Shown one piece after another: positions 1 through 13,761 of a stretch of 64,000 nt of DNA (the stretch's first letter is position 1; every line of letters begins with the position of its first letter). The notes beneath the pieces are model-generated. The model saw nothing but the letters and a program-made list of their open reading frames with translations, was not told the DNA's origin and ran no database searches. Position numbers and translations under genes: made by a program. Where the stretch lies: assembly GCA_019614645.1 (NCBI GenBank), contig JABWDB010000004.1, positions 18,476,001-18,540,000 on the forward strand. Direction: 5' to 3'. This DNA is from Stratiolaelaps scimitus (lineage: Eukaryota; Arthropoda; Arachnida; Mesostigmata; Laelapidae).

Positions 1-664
1 TAAGATGATTTAACACAGAAAGAGAGCTTTTATCTATCTATACCGGATTCAATGCAAAATAGCGCCAGAGATACAAATCGTCTCCAATAATGAAATGCTA
101 CCTCAGGTTCATTACATTGTCCTTGTCCACACATCAATATTTAGAAATCCAACGAAATCCACCGTTCAGCTGCACTACTCCGAGGGCGACCGGTACGAAA
201 ACGAGCTATCAAATTGACAGACTCAAATATGGAGTCATCCTTCAAATTCGTTGTCATCGTTATAGCTGTTGCTGATGCGATATTCTGCTGTACAGCCGGT
301 ACGAGTCAGTATGCACTACCGACAGGTCCTCATACTAATTCCTAAAAGGTTAAGAGCTGAGGCCTGTCAGATAGGGGAACAGCGGAGGGTCAACTCGAAA
401 AAACAGTATGCACTACGACGGCATTGCCTTGCGGTTCGCCATTGCAACAGCAGCAGCAGCGACCTGTGGGGGGCGCCGGCAAAAAACTCATTGCAATTGT
501 AAGTGAGTGAGAGGTCAAGAGAAGAATTGCGAAACGCGCACCGGCATCATCGCATATCCGTGCGTCCACGTTACCATCGTGCAACCCACAGATAGATCAG
601 CGGCTGTCTGGCGCAGACATCAGGTTAATAATCCAGGTTAATAATTAGCAGGAGGAGCACCACA

Positions 665-692
665 ACCACCACCACCACCACCACCACCACCA
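665..692 (+). repeat. (ACC)n microsatellite
   Basis: About nine ACC units. On the minus strand it reads as poly-Trp or poly-Gly, which creates artificial open frames. Confidence 0.95.
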
Positions 693-1029
693 TTGATGAA
701 CATAACGCTGAGGGAGCTGGCAAGGGCGATGCGGGGCGCTGTGAAAAGCTCGTGTTGAGCGTAAGTGGGCGGTAAGTAATAGCGCGTAGAAGGGCAGATC
801 CGTAAAGAAAATACTCGGAGGAATTCGACGAACGGACTGACGGACGATCCGCTCGACAGACTTACGAACAGCCTGAGATCGAGATGCTTCCCTTGTTTTC
901 TTGTTACGGCAGGCCCGAATGCGTTGCCAAGCACTGGCGCCTGCCGGCTGTCGGCCTTCGTCGATGCATAACTGGCAGCCTCTGGCGAACCCATCGATCC
1001 CTTCTTTGCTGGCCTTCAGCTTCTTGCAC

Positions 1030-1032
<3 letters not shown>

Positions 1033-1065
<33 letters not shown>
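1033..1065 (+). repeat. (CT)n microsatellite
   Basis: About 16 CT units. Confidence 0.97.
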
Positions 1066-1069
<4 letters not shown>

Positions 1070-1449
1070 TGAGTTCCTCTGGATAGAGAATAGCGATATA
1101 GGACTGCAGTCGCAGAAGCGCGGCCGAGGCTGCTGCTGCTGCTATTGCGGCTAGCACTATGGTTAATGTATGCCATCGTAAGATGCACACAGTGCTTTGC
1201 ACAGTTCTCGTATTCACGATGGCGATGGAGAGAATGGAGGGGAATGCTGGGTGCGGACCCAGTGCGGCATGGTGGGAGAACAGCGAATACCTGTGTTCTC
1301 CATCGGGTCAAAGCGATAGGTACCTAGGTCGAGTCGTTGCTCTCAGACATCACTCACTGCCGACCGGCGCGGCCGTCGACTGACTTCATCGAGTTCCTCC
1401 AACGCGTGCAACATTCACCATTTGCTTCGAATTCGCCCCAGAGCGAGAC

Positions 1450-1471
1450 AGAGAGAGAGAGAGAGAGAGAG
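1450..1471 (+). repeat. (AG)n microsatellite
   Basis: Eleven AG units. Confidence 0.95.
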
Positions 1472-1805
1472 TACGATCGAACGGACGCTACGGAGCAAGG
1501 AAGGGAAAGATAGCGATAGAACGATGTTGTGTGCCAAGGAACGAGCGGGAAATCAACCAAACAGAATCGGGGATCGTACACCTCCTTTTATCCAAAGCCA
1601 TCCGATATGAGGACGAGCGAGGAATCGCAAAGGGCGAGACAGAGCGAGTAGGGAACAATTGAGGTAGGAGAGCCTTGAATCGTTCATCGTGGTGTCAGAA
1701 GGAAAGCCACGACCTTCTACGCTCCCACAGTCTGCTCACATACGACGCCACCTGGACAGACCCCGAAAGCGGAGTGCGACTCTGCACTTGATACGAATAT
1801 GCAAC

Positions 1806-1850
1806 GACACACATACGCACACCTACATACACGCGCACACACACACATAT
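1806..1850 (+). repeat. Imperfect (CA)n microsatellite
   Basis: CA-rich with interruptions. Confidence 0.8.
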
Positions 1851-2838
1851 CTCTCCTCACATAACAACCTTGTTGGGTAGGCGAGACATCAGTACGGAGT
1901 TTATGTTCGCGTGTCTGGTTTTGCAGCGTGCAATATGCGTGTGTGTGATATTACCTAGTGCCTTTATCGAAGCAGCCCGCTGCCATTGTCTCGATACAGC
2001 GACATATTCACAGTACAGTATCAAGTTGATAGTGAAGGGTCCAGCATTACTTGAAAGCGAAAAGACGCACAGGAACATTTCCACGGACAAAGACGATCTT
2101 AGCAGATGCGAGCCATTATAGATGAGAGCCTGTTAGCTGAGTGATGACCTGAAAGCCGAAAGTTGTGATCGTGTTTACAACATTGATCACTCCTGGTTAG
2201 TGCACATCGGTGCGTGTCAGAGATGGAAGTGTGTCTATCCACCTTGATTTGACAGTATCCCTCGATGCTAAATACTAGTGGTTAACGATTCTAATTACTG
2301 GAACTCCAAGAGCGCCCTGAATCTGTCACGGAAAATACGAATAAGTAGGCTTTTCCTTTTTATTTAATTTGCATTAGTTAGATAGCATGTCGCTAAATGA
2401 ACGTTATGCGATAGGGGACGAACACCCGTCTAATCGCATACAGGGTACATATATCCTACTGAAACCCTTGAATACGATAGTCACCGTAACGGGTATTTTG
2501 TATCAACAACGTCTCTGCTGGGAGACCAATTAATCGGTTTCTTTTTTAAATGAGGTTTTAACTACGGCGAAACAATAACGCCCTCTGTCCTTTGCTTAAC
2601 TGCCCCTCAACCTATATAACAGCTCGGTATTCATCACTGGACCATCATCATCAATAGAAATCTCAATCGAAACATGAAAACACTTGGTGAATTCTGGTCT
2701 GCCTTGAATCACCGTTGTCGTCGTTCAAATGATAATAGATGCCCTTCAGATATTTAATCGGCAACTACAGGAAAAGCCGAATTCTTGACTACCTGACTGA
2801 CGTAATGACTGCCAGGTCCTTAGCTTATCTACCTGACT

Positions 2839-2878
<40 letters not shown>
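2839..2878 (+). repeat. (TA)n(CA)n compound microsatellite
   Basis: TA run passing directly into a CA run. Confidence 0.95.
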
Positions 2879-5299
2879 GAGAGAACAGTACAGCTACCGG
2901 CCAAGCCCTTGCATTGCTATCAATATCCGGCGACAATCTGACGCCACCTTTTGCATTGCTTTTTGTTGGTTCACATGCGTTACACGCTAGTCGTCGAGAT
3001 CTACTGGACAACGGAGCGACGTCAACTGCGGCCAGTGCAGCCAACACCAGTAGCAATGACGTAAGGTTGTATCTATCCTTCCTCGTCGTTTTCTATTTCG
3101 TGTATTTCTCATTTCACCTGTGTTACCAGCAGAGCGTCAGAGTTATTATCGCGAATCAGTGATAATGGCGCAGGGGATTAGGGGAAATAGAAGCCTAAGA
3201 GCTAAGGACGACGGTGGCAGGAACAGCGGCTACACGCAGGCCAACGGACCATGATCGACCGCTCGGGCGCCATGCGTCGTTGAGTTAGCAATGAGCAAAT
3301 CATCCCGTGCCGTAACCTCTCACACCGATAACGACCTCAACATCATCAACAGCTTACAAACATGTCGGCCACAGTGAGTACAACGCCGGGTTGGACCAGA
3401 CGATCATCATAGCACTCAACCGACTCATCAGAGAGAAGTTCGTTCTATCTTTTCGGGTTCTTCAGTGCCACCACTCGCTCGCTGGTTAGCGAAGTAGGCG
3501 TGTTGAAGATAAAGCTGGTCACTTTACTAGCCACGGGTCTGGCCGGCTCTGCTTTCAGCGGAGAGATCGAGACACTCAGGCGCTGAAGAGGACTTCGTAC
3601 GTGAAGCGTTATTATAGGATCTGATAGAGGCATTTATCATTAAAGTTGTTTGAGACTATCGGTAGCAAGAGACGTCCAGGCATTGAAATTGTTTCGTCTT
3701 TATCTGCGTATTTGCCTCTTTGGACGGGGAACGAACGTCTACTTCGAAACCCCGTCAGACAGAGGTATTTAAAATTCATTTGTCACATTGGACCCTTCAT
3801 GACGGAGCGCCAATGTCGGTGCGCCTCCGGACGAACGTCACACAGCGCCATCAATGCACGCCTTGCAATAATAACAATAATAATTATAACGCACACAGCC
3901 ATCGTGCGAAAATGCTTGTATGCTTTGATAAGCAATAGAACGACAGCTATCTAATTGATGATTGGCTAATCTAGAACTCATTTCGAAGCAAAGAACTTAA
4001 TCAGTCGTAGATTTTGCACGTGTCTCCGCGTACCAAAACACATACGTATATTGCATATGTTCAGAGTGGCTACTCGCTGGACGCTATAGCAGTCATTTGG
4101 GAGGAACTGGTGGAGAAGCAGCATTGACAAAACATTTGGCAAGATGATGTTAGCATATTGCAGTATCGTGCAAATTGAACAATGATCCGTCGTAATTCGT
4201 CAGTTTCGTCGGAGCGGTGCATTGCGAGCGGCGTTGCAGCTTCGACGTAATTTAATGATCACAGGCATCATTATATATTAATAATACATAACAATTCGCT
4301 TTCCTGAAAAACTAACATTAAACAAATGCATCCATGTTTTTGTTCACTTGATCTAGGTTTTGTTGACGAAAGTCTGTCTCCGCGTTCGTCAATATTTGCA
4401 ATGCTACATTAGCCATGTACATGTATATATCGAGGCCGTTCGCCTCTCGATGGGATCGATAGCCTTCCTCGAGATTTGATGGGTCAGAGAAAAACAATGT
4501 TGAAGAAGCAAGAAACGGACTTGCAGACGGGGAAGATAGATGGCTGCCCCTTTGTTTTTTCCGATGTGGCTAGACATTATTGCAATTAATTAATTTGGCC
4601 TAAATGCCTCTTCGCGCGAGGTATCTTGACTGTTATCATGGAATGACACAACCTGAATATCATCGCTAATTGTCGCACTCAATGTCCGTCCTAGAGGTTT
4701 AAGCGAAACAGATGTGCTTGTGGATACAAAATCACAGGCGTGTTTTTTCATGGTCTATGGAGTAATAAGCGTCCATAAATGAAATCTCTACATGCAAATT
4801 AACAATCGAGCGCGATCGTCAAGTAAGTAAGTTGTATCTAGAGGCATTTCATGCCCTATAGACGGAGCTTCCCATATGATTCCTATGCACTGTCGTTGCC
4901 TGAAGAAGCCGGTCATCACTCTGTCCGTCATTATCATCCAAGATCCGACAGCCGATCCGCCTTTCCTAGAGCCAGATGCAACGCAGTGGTTGCCGAGCCT
5001 TCTTGTCGTATAGACTCTCTGCCTATGCACCGCCTGTTTTTGCTCATCTCGTTTATCCCTCCGTCGACAGCCGACTTGTAGCCGTGATCTGCGATACCTT
5101 CACTGGAACATGTCGAACGTAACGCGCCTTGCTGCACAGGCGACGCAACTCGGCTATGGTGTTTCTCCTCGGTTTGGCCCTATCCTCGTCCGAATCCGAT
5201 AAGGCACATGGGGCAGGGGAGGGCAACTCATGTACGTTGTATCTACGTACGCGAACGTGCACACCACCATTTGTTCAACATCGTCGTACGCATGCGACG

Positions 5300-6310
5300 G
5301 TTGAACGGGTCGAATAGCAGCTAATGCTCGGTGCTCAATGACGGTGGTGGTAGCGCCGGCGGAACCGGCAGCAACGCCGGGCTGTGCTCGTTGTGTTGGG
5401 AGGTTCACGAACGCATATTGTGAGCGACGCTTGGTCGTCTTTTTCGCTGTTCGTCGGTCCGTCGTTATTCGTTATTGTACGAACCCGCTGCCCCCCGCCC
5501 AAGCCCCTCTACTTACCCTTACATTAATCCATTATTGTTATATTCATCCATCAGTTACGTCACCGGAAGTCGAAGGGGTGCAAGCAACGCTTAGCCAACC
5601 TTCACAGCGCTGGCTGGCTGGCTGGCTTCGAGAGAGGGTAGCGCTCGGGGTAAGTGAGCAACCCAGCGCGTAAAGCGTCTACACGTCTGCTCTTCCGTGT
5701 AAACATACTGACGGTCCCGAGTCGATCCTAGCGAACCCGATGAGGAGTCCTAGCTGGAAAGAGCGGCTGTTCCTAGGAAACCCGGGAACTGGGCCGGCGG
5801 TCCAGGACGCCCTAGCCATCAGCTGCTCGTGGTGGTTCATTTTAAAGCGATTACCTACACTGCGCCGGCCGCGCTACGTCGACTCGCACCAGCCGATCGG
5901 CCCGGCTGACTGCAGCTTGCTCCAGGCTGGCGCTTGCTCTAGGGCGACTGAACGTCCGTTAAGGAAGCGCCTGCTTCGTGGCACCCTGCGGCCCTCCTCC
6001 TTGCGGTGAAGGAGGCAGGGAGTTTGACTTGGCGTTTGCTTATGGCCGAGCAGCAGTTTCGCTAACGCGCCCCGAGCCGAGCTCATCGGTTGGACGATCT
6101 TCGTACGCGGGACAGAGTTCCGTACGATAGAGAGGCGACTAATGTCTTCCTTCCTGAGTTGGCGTGCACGGCACACAAGCCGTAGAGTGAGGCGCAGAGA
6201 AGCATGGAGGCACTCGCCGGCGAACGCTGCCGGGGGCCGCGTGGCTTCGACTATTTGATCCCCCTCCTCGCCCGCCTCATCGATGCCATAGGGACTACAC
6301 ATTCTAAGAG
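5300..6310. other. GC-richer block, function unknown
   Basis: By eye much richer in G+C than its flanks, with open frames on both strands (5338-5673 plus, 5740-6009 plus, 5874-6302 minus) that show no domain. A GC-rich block can lengthen chance frames. A promoter or first exon is possible but not shown. Confidence 0.4.
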
Positions 6311-7362
6311 TATGTGTATATGATCAAAAGCTGTACGTACTGAGAACCAGAATCAGTAGCTACTATTTCTAAATCGACAAAAATCCACTTTCTATCTACT
6401 AAGGTCGGCTCCACTCGTCATTTCTATGCGACATACATTTCTAGCATAACCTATCAGTGAACCCTGGCCATCTACCTCCCTTGATTATTAGCCCTTTGGG
6501 ATAAGCAGTTCGTGTTCGCTGAACGAATCTGTAATGGAATGATAATAATCTGGAATGAACGAGATTTGCACGGAACCATCGGGATCTGAAAGCTCGGAGC
6601 AACAATACCAAAAGCGAAATTCTGAAAGTTGCTTAACAATTGGAAGTTGCCTATGGCGATTATCTAATAACAATTCATAATTAACCGATTGCTGTTGGTG
6701 CTGACCGCTGCTCTTTTTTACCACCGAAACTCCAATAGACTTCAGTTAAGCTCGCCTACCTGCTTTGAATGTGTCGGCTCTGATGTTTCAGACATGAGAG
6801 CGTTATACCCATGATATAAGTTGCATTGGCTAAACGTTTTATTGACAGGTCAACTCATATATAGTGGCACTTCTAGCACCAACCTGGTTGGGTCTTTCTG
6901 GCACGATGGAGGACAGCCGATGTATGATATCTACTGCAAGGCTGCTGGCTCTGACTAGGCTATGTGTGCCTAGACAGTAGCTGCAAACGACTGTGGGAAG
7001 GATTTGTATGCAGATTCACATAAGAGCTCTGCTCTAAGTAAAGGTTTGAGGGCAAATATATCCTCTAAGAAAGTGGAATGATGCCGCTTCGTTTCCACTC
7101 ACTCTCTGTAAACGTCGCCTAAAGGATATACTCAAGATTGTATAATTTGTTCTCCTATTTATCTCGAAAAAAGTGAGGCTTGGGGATAAATTGTGACGGC
7201 ATCAATTCTAAATAAAATAAGTTCTAAAGCTCACGGCGCATCCTCTGGTGATGTCAGATTTGTTCTCGCTGTAACTAGTTCTAAGATCAAGTCATGAGCC
7301 TCGATTTCCTCGATACCAAGGGCCGTCTGAATTGTCGAAATCGACTTCCCCTTAGAACAAGC

Positions 7363-7385
7363 TGACCTGTCAGCGAGACAGGTCA
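7363..7385. repeat. Short perfect hairpin
   Basis: Arms TGACCTGTC and GACAGGTCA (9 bp), loop AGCGA. Confidence 0.8.
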
Positions 7386-7557
7386 CTCAATACTAAGATA
7401 TCTTTTATCAAAGACGATTTAGTTAACTTGGATATTTCCCCGAAAATCGTTCAATATACATGAAATTATTTTGGATGCCTGATTTAGTCGTTCGTCACTT
7501 CGCCTGTCTATGACTCTAACAGCATGCCTGTCTTATGTATTCCTGCTCTATTCATTA

Positions 7558-7679
7558 CGTATATATATACATATATATATACTCGAACATATATATATAT
7601 ACTCGAACATATATATATATACTCGAACATATATATATATATATATACTCGAACATATATATATATATATACTCGAACA
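7558..7679 (+). repeat. Minisatellite: ACTCGAACA plus (TA)n, five units
   Basis: ACTCGAACA occurs at 7581, 7601, 7621, 7647 and 7671, each separated by a TA run, so the unit is 20-26 bp. The open frames on both strands here are produced by the repeat and are not genes. Confidence 0.95.
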
Positions 7680-8480
7680 CTTGATCGCAGCTTCCACAAC
7701 TTTCGTGTGTATGTTTCGTCTCGCTAAGAATACAGTATTTCGCAGACTTGCATATGGATATGCGTGTTAATTTTCATAATAAAAGCGAAATGTAAACATA
7801 TGTAGAAGGCACTAGTGGCAATAATGCAGGTTGCACGGTTGACTACCGAATAGGTGTGTGAACCATATATGTATATATATATCCGTGAGGATTTGAAGCA
7901 CTAATCTATCTATTACGATACGTTAGAGGACGACGTCAAATGTTATCTCCCATCCACGCGTCCGCATGTGTGCGCAGTTCAGATGACTGCATACTTCCAC
8001 TTCAATCAAAGCGTGCCAATCGGTGCGCGGAACGAAATTAGTACATTCAGCTATTTGAAGCTACAAACTTTACGTTTCAAGGACATCGTCATTTGGATGA
8101 GTATTGAAATGTCAGGTTACCCTTCATCATTCGCTAGTTGCGAAGTTTTAGCGAGCGTTGCCTCCGGCTGTTCGGATTGAAACGATGACACGCAATGGAC
8201 TTCGAGATGGTTTCATGACGGTGATGATACACAGGTTGAACATAATAGATTACGGCCACTTTCGTGTTCAGATGTTATTGATGGTAGGTTATATGAAAAT
8301 TAATCAATCTGATCGCGGTGATGGCGTACAGCGATAGTCGTCCCTTTTTTGGCTCAGTCACGAAATTGTACTAATTCGCCTGTCTTACTTATTACTGCCC
8401 CGTTTGCTCTATTTAGTAATTATCGGCTCAATGCTTCATAATATTCACGACGAAATAGGCTTAGGCTTAGGCAGGCGGGG

Positions 8481-11400
8481 TCAAACCCTACAATCGCTTG
8501 CACTTATTGTGCCGTAGGTCTGTGGGAGTCAATTCCATCTATGTGCAGACAGAGAGCCTTGTCTTTTGCTATGCCGAGCAAGTGATTGCTGCCCGCGAAG
8601 GCTGATGATCGTCCCGATAAGGGGACGGTAGCGCCCTGCCAACGTTTCTCGCTGGAGTGAGGGCAGGTGAGATTGTTCCAATCACATCCGTTGGGGGTGG
8701 TCGATGTGTTTGTCCACAAGGAGCATCTTCTCAACTCATCTCTTTATTCCTCTGCCCGTCCGCTACCCGATAGGGCAACGGCTTCTTTTCAATGTGCCAG
8801 CAGTTCCCAGCGCTCCTATCTGCGTGCTGCATGACCCATGTGCCTGCCGAGTTCCTCCTGGTCATTGGTCGTTAACATCCGGACGTACGTCAGCAACGTA
8901 TGTGGTCAGCTAAAGATCTCCGCAGCAATGGGCTACCCGGGCTGGGGGGGAGGGGGGCGCTCTGTAAAGGACGAATGAGATCTCCTGGGAAAAGCAGATC
9001 TAGCTGGAACGGCGCATGGGGAGTGGTGGATATTCGGGGATAGGGTCATGTGGGCAACGAAAAGAACCTGCTGATTGTGATTTATGACTGACTCTCCCCG
9101 TTAGCCCCAGGTGGTGGCCTGGGGGAGGCTAAGGCGTGCGGTCACTGATGAGGACGATTCGCTACGGGCGGTAGCCCCTTGCTTTCTGCAGCTACTACTC
9201 GATATACACAGAGAGCCCACCGACGAGCCAGCCAGACAACCGTCGAGCGACTCTGGTTGCTCCATCAAGTGAGCGTACGTTCGTTGGCTCGCTGGTCTCC
9301 TCTTCTTCTCGAGGCGACCACGAGAGGCCTTTCCGGGTACCATGTTACCTTCGGTTGTCGGCATGCAGACGGCAGGCTTATTGCTAAAGCTAATTCTAAC
9401 GCCGCCACCGCCATCGCAACATACCATCAGCTAACGATACTTTGCAACGAACCGTCACATCTGCCTTGCCACGACACCGACATGCAGCATCCGCGTGGTG
9501 TACTCATCTACCCTCCTCTTGCCGCCATGCGCTTTGGCTCCCTTAGCTTGGACGTTTCGTGCACGCGCACATGCAGCTCGCTTGGTGGGTCGGTCAACGC
9601 TGTGCGTTGGCTCGTCCAAACGCCAACTGAGAGGTGCGTTGTACATGCTAACGGTTGTGGATGCACCGACGGTCGAAGCAACAACGGCAACAACCGGTGC
9701 ACAAACAACATGCAGCATTTGAAGGAAAGGCAGAAGCAGCGTTGATTCAATATACAAGTTTGGCGTTTAGTTTCATGCCTCGCTTTCCTATACATATATA
9801 GTAGTACGCAAAGGATGCAGAGGAGGGCTGGGCCTTGCTCGCCCCTGGCGTGGAATTCCTTTTCACACTAGGTCACGTGCTGCCTTGGCCTCTGAAAACC
9901 GACTCGAGCGAAGACCGACTGGGGACTTTACCGCCTCTGGCGAACAGACAGGCTTCTTTTTCTTCTTCTTTTACTTCGCCGTTCCTACTTAAGGCCCATG
10001 TCCCCCACGACAGCCAGGCCCACCAAACCAACGACACCTTTCCCACCCCCGGATACTCTGTAGCTGGTAGCTTGCTGTAGCTCGACGGTATGATGATGTT
10101 TATCTACAAGATGTACTCACAAACAATGCCGACACAAACCCAGCAGCAAGAATCGTGTTGCCCCATGAGACCGACGACAGACACATGGACCCCCGTGGTA
10201 CGACGAAAGGAAGATGGCAGCAAGCATATGGGGGAGCGAGATGAAGGAGCACAGTCATCCTTTGGATGTTGGTATGCCTTTGGCAAGAACGACCATGTGA
10301 GCATGCTAGTTGGGTGGAGTGGCGAATGGTCATTTCCCTGAAACGACGTAGGTATAAGGAAGGGTGCCTAGAAAGCCTCGAATGGTATGATGGCGGGGGA
10401 GGTCTGACGCTCAAGGGAGCATCGTCAGTGAGCCCCACGATGATGGGCGCGTAGCGGGGCAGGACCGCAGTAAGGTCTACTACCCACCCCACTCAGGTCC
10501 CTGGATTATGGTCATCGATAATGGACCTCTACAGTCACCAATGGTGGGTTTGCATGCCCGTCAATATAGGTCTCCTCGCATAGTCTGCTGGTACTGGCGG
10601 CACACACAAGCACGCGTACACTGCACAGGGTAGCAACCCGGCCAGCAGAGGCAAGGCACGATGGCGCACCGAACCTTCATCGGCGTCATGATGCATATTC
10701 ACTGTATGCCTGTACTACCTACCTGTATACTTTCTTGGCCAACCACCGCCTGCCTCACGGTCGCCTTCCTCATTGATCCTCCTTTTCCTGATTTCTGCCG
10801 CAGATGTTCCCGCTTCTGTTGTTGCTTCGCTGGGTGTTGGGATGTTGTTCATCCCACCGTTATTGTCAGGGCGGGCGGGCGGGGGACCTGCACGACATGG
10901 ACTGATCGAACGACCGGAGATTGCCCATGGCGGCCGGTGGATCATCTGATTACAGTGGATTCTGCGGGAAATGACTAGGACACACTTTCCCGAAAGTTCG
11001 GTTCATATGCTGCATCAAGCGTAGGGCGTTGACAGATGGCGCCAAAGGTTCCGCTTCATGTCGGGGTCATTTACCTAAGCATATTTGTAACCTGCGTAAA
11101 TGGCATATGTACAGTATGGTATTCTATTACCCATTTTTACCCCCATGAACATATGTATATACACAACTACTAGAATCGTATAGGGGGATCATTTTCTTAA
11201 CAGATATCGACTACGTATCGGTTTGTCTGGTTCACGACCGGGTTACTAGAGGTAGGCGTATGTGGTCTTGCCTCGAAGGTAATGCGTCACATCCTGTTGT
11301 GTGCAGCATCGTCGGCCGCGGACGCGTTAGCGCCGAATCGCTGATGGTAATCTGTCGTGATCCGCTTCGCCCTTTCGCCGTATACATCAGCGATATTCGC

Positions 11401-13150
11401 CAAGATACTATTGCCGTTACATATATTGCCGTCCGAATCAGATTGCTGCATCGCTTTTTCATTGGAACACCAGTCCTGCTGACTGGGTTATTTTTGGTAA
11501 GAGGTTAGCTGCTCTCCCGACCGACAAAGCCAGCGCGTGTTTGTCATTCGCTAACTGTAGATTGTAACTTACGGAGCGCACGGCGTGGGGTAGTCTTGGA
11601 TTTCCCCTACACTAGATCCGCATTACCCCTCTCTTCCCCACACTTTCTTTCCGCCTAGCTCTATATAGCAGTGGGGGTGAGGAGAGAAAGAGACAGAGAA
11701 ATGTAAGGAGGTCCTGAGGGCAACGGGGATAGTTTCCTTAGCCAAGTTGCCACACTTGGTCCGCCGCTGCTGTTGCGGCCCCTCCTACACTACGTTGCTA
11801 GCTGGCCGTCGCGGAGCCTTCTTGTCTAGCTGCTTCGCGGGTATTAAGTTGCATTAAGTTGCCTCCCAGGGGGCCGCCACCGCCGCCCCTCCATTCCTCC
11901 ACTACCACCACCACCACCGCCGCTAAGACACGGCTCATCGGGATAGAGTGGAGGGCTGCTGGCCGGCAAGCTGGTCGGCGGGCCATCAGGGCGACTTCTC
12001 GGCTCTACTCGCGGCGGTGTATGCGTTTGGAGCTAGAGACTAACTGAAACGGGGGCCAAGGGGATTCGGGGGATTCAGCTGCTCGGACCGATGTCCAAGG
12101 GTGGTGGTCTAGTCTAGCCGGCGTGGCGGTGCTGGCAATGGCTTCTGCTAGCGCTACGGCGCTGATGGTGCCGGCTATAGAAAGTGGGAGGATAAGATCT
12201 TGTAAGAAAAGTCGACAGCAATGCTCACGTTGGCGTTGTCGTGAATACGTGATCACATTGGCCACACTATGCCTGTCCACGGCGTCCCCACCCTGTTCGT
12301 TTCGTTTTGTTCGTTTCGTTTTGTTGGCTCACTCGCTCGCTCGCTCGTTGGCCTGCTGTGGATTGGATATGACCATCGTGGGTTCCATGGGATACTCACC
12401 AACTCCTAGCTAGGTAGGAGCACTCGTTGAGTGGAACGCCAACAACACCAGACTTACACTCGACTCCCATCGGCTTTGGTTGCCAGCGGGCAGCAAGTTT
12501 GGGCTTGTCTCTTGTGCTGGTGCTAGTGGGTTGCCGACCGGCTTGTAGAGGGAGCAAGAAGTGAGCTTGTTTCTTTATCCGCCGGAATAGAGCGAGACCA
12601 AGTTAGATACTTCGGAGGGCCAGCAGTGGTTATGGGGTTTGGGAAGAGATCCGTCGGAGGTTAGTCACGGGTACCTGCGGGTGGTTGGTGCAGGAGGCCA
12701 GATCGACATTATAGCTGTGGAGTGACGATATCAGCACGGAACTTGCTTGCCAGCCAGTCGATCTGCAATCGAGCCAGCAGTCGAGACAGGGGAAAGTGGA
12801 ACCCATGCCATGATGTTAAGACCGAAGAGCGCGGAATCGCAGACGAAGAAGAAGGACACTGTAGAGACTGGTACATGGCTGGTATACCTCTCTCTCTCCC
12901 CTTCTCTCTGGTGCAGCTTGTAGCTGCAGCGGGGACGGAGGCCGTGGCGTTTGTTACCGAGTATGTATGTCTGTCGAATGGTGGATATGACCGTGCCAGT
13001 GTCTGGTGGAAGTACGTCGGGATGGACCTGGTCACGGAAGCCCTAGCGAATGGCAGCGCCCCACCAGATGGGTGGGGTGTGGTTAGTGAGAGCACTACAC
13101 CATGCCTCAAGCGCAAGTGCAGTAGAATAGAATAGGTTGACCACTGTCCG
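8481..13150. other. GC-richer stretch, no gene recognised
   Basis: Many overlapping open frames up to 188 codons (9179-9745 plus) with several frames open at once on both strands, as expected from GC-rich non-coding DNA. No domain or splice-consistent chain found. Confidence 0.6.
12294..12346 (+). repeat. Short tandem repeats
   Basis: Duplicated GTTCGTTTCGTTTT followed by a (CTCG)n-like run (12332-12346). Confidence 0.8.
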
Positions 13151-13334
13151 CTCGTGCCCTCTCATCGCAAGTGCCGACTCCATCTCATCTGGCCGATAGA
13201 TGCCCCTACACTTCAAGTGGCCACGCCATATGGATCTATTCGGATCCATATTGCGGCATTTCGCAGTAACCAGGCATCTCACTCACGGTAATGCGGGACA
13301 TAGCCGATCCACATATGCACTCACACACACTAGC

Positions 13335-13357
13335 ATATATATATATATATATATATT
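13335..13357 (+). repeat. (AT)n microsatellite
   Basis: About 11 AT units. Confidence 0.95.
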
Positions 13358-13666
13358 TCCTGTTAATGTCCCTTGTATCGCTGTTGGTTTCCCGACAGGT
13401 TGAACTAGTGTACATTTATCGGGAATGATCGAGACAGAATTTTAAGCGATAGAAAATAATTCAACTAGGAACAGATTTTTTTGTTCTTTTCTCATGGCCT
13501 AGCTATACACGAACGATGTAAAATACAACAACAACATCCTCCTGAAGAAGCGCGCTTTCATCACCTCCATCGTTTGGAAAAGATTGCGAGTTCAGGTAAC
13601 GCTTTTTCATCAAACGAGTTTTACAGAATTTTCGTTATGTTAGGATGGTGTAACATTGTATTTTGC

Positions 13667-13669
<3 letters not shown>

Positions 13670-13756
<87 letters not shown>

Positions 13757-13761
13757 TATAA
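13670..13761 (+). repeat. Long (AT)n microsatellite
   Basis: About 45 AT units with one slip at 13749-13751. It is the longest in the window and can form a cruciform. Confidence 0.97.

Larger units (their letters stand above)
1..5299. other. No gene recognised
   Basis: Only simple repeats ((ACC)n, (CT)n, (AG)n, (CA)n, (TA)n(CA)n) and short open frames without domain character. The longest frame (645-1217, minus) runs through three microsatellites. Confidence 0.7.
6311..8480. other. AT-rich stretch, no gene recognised
   Basis: Contains the ACTCGAACA minisatellite and a short hairpin at 7363-7385. No coding signal. Confidence 0.7.

Noticed and set aside
645..1217. 190-codon minus-strand open frame
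   Set aside because: Runs through (CT)n, (ACC)n and (CTG)n repeats, giving RERERE and poly-Trp; other frames are equally open. Repeat artefact.
5874..6302. 142-codon minus-strand frame in the GC-rich block
   Set aside because: No motif, and overlapped by plus-strand frames; GC-rich DNA has few stop codons.
9179..9745. 188-codon plus-strand open frame
   Set aside because: No domain, random-looking composition, opposite-strand frames equally long in a GC-richer block; no splice partners found.
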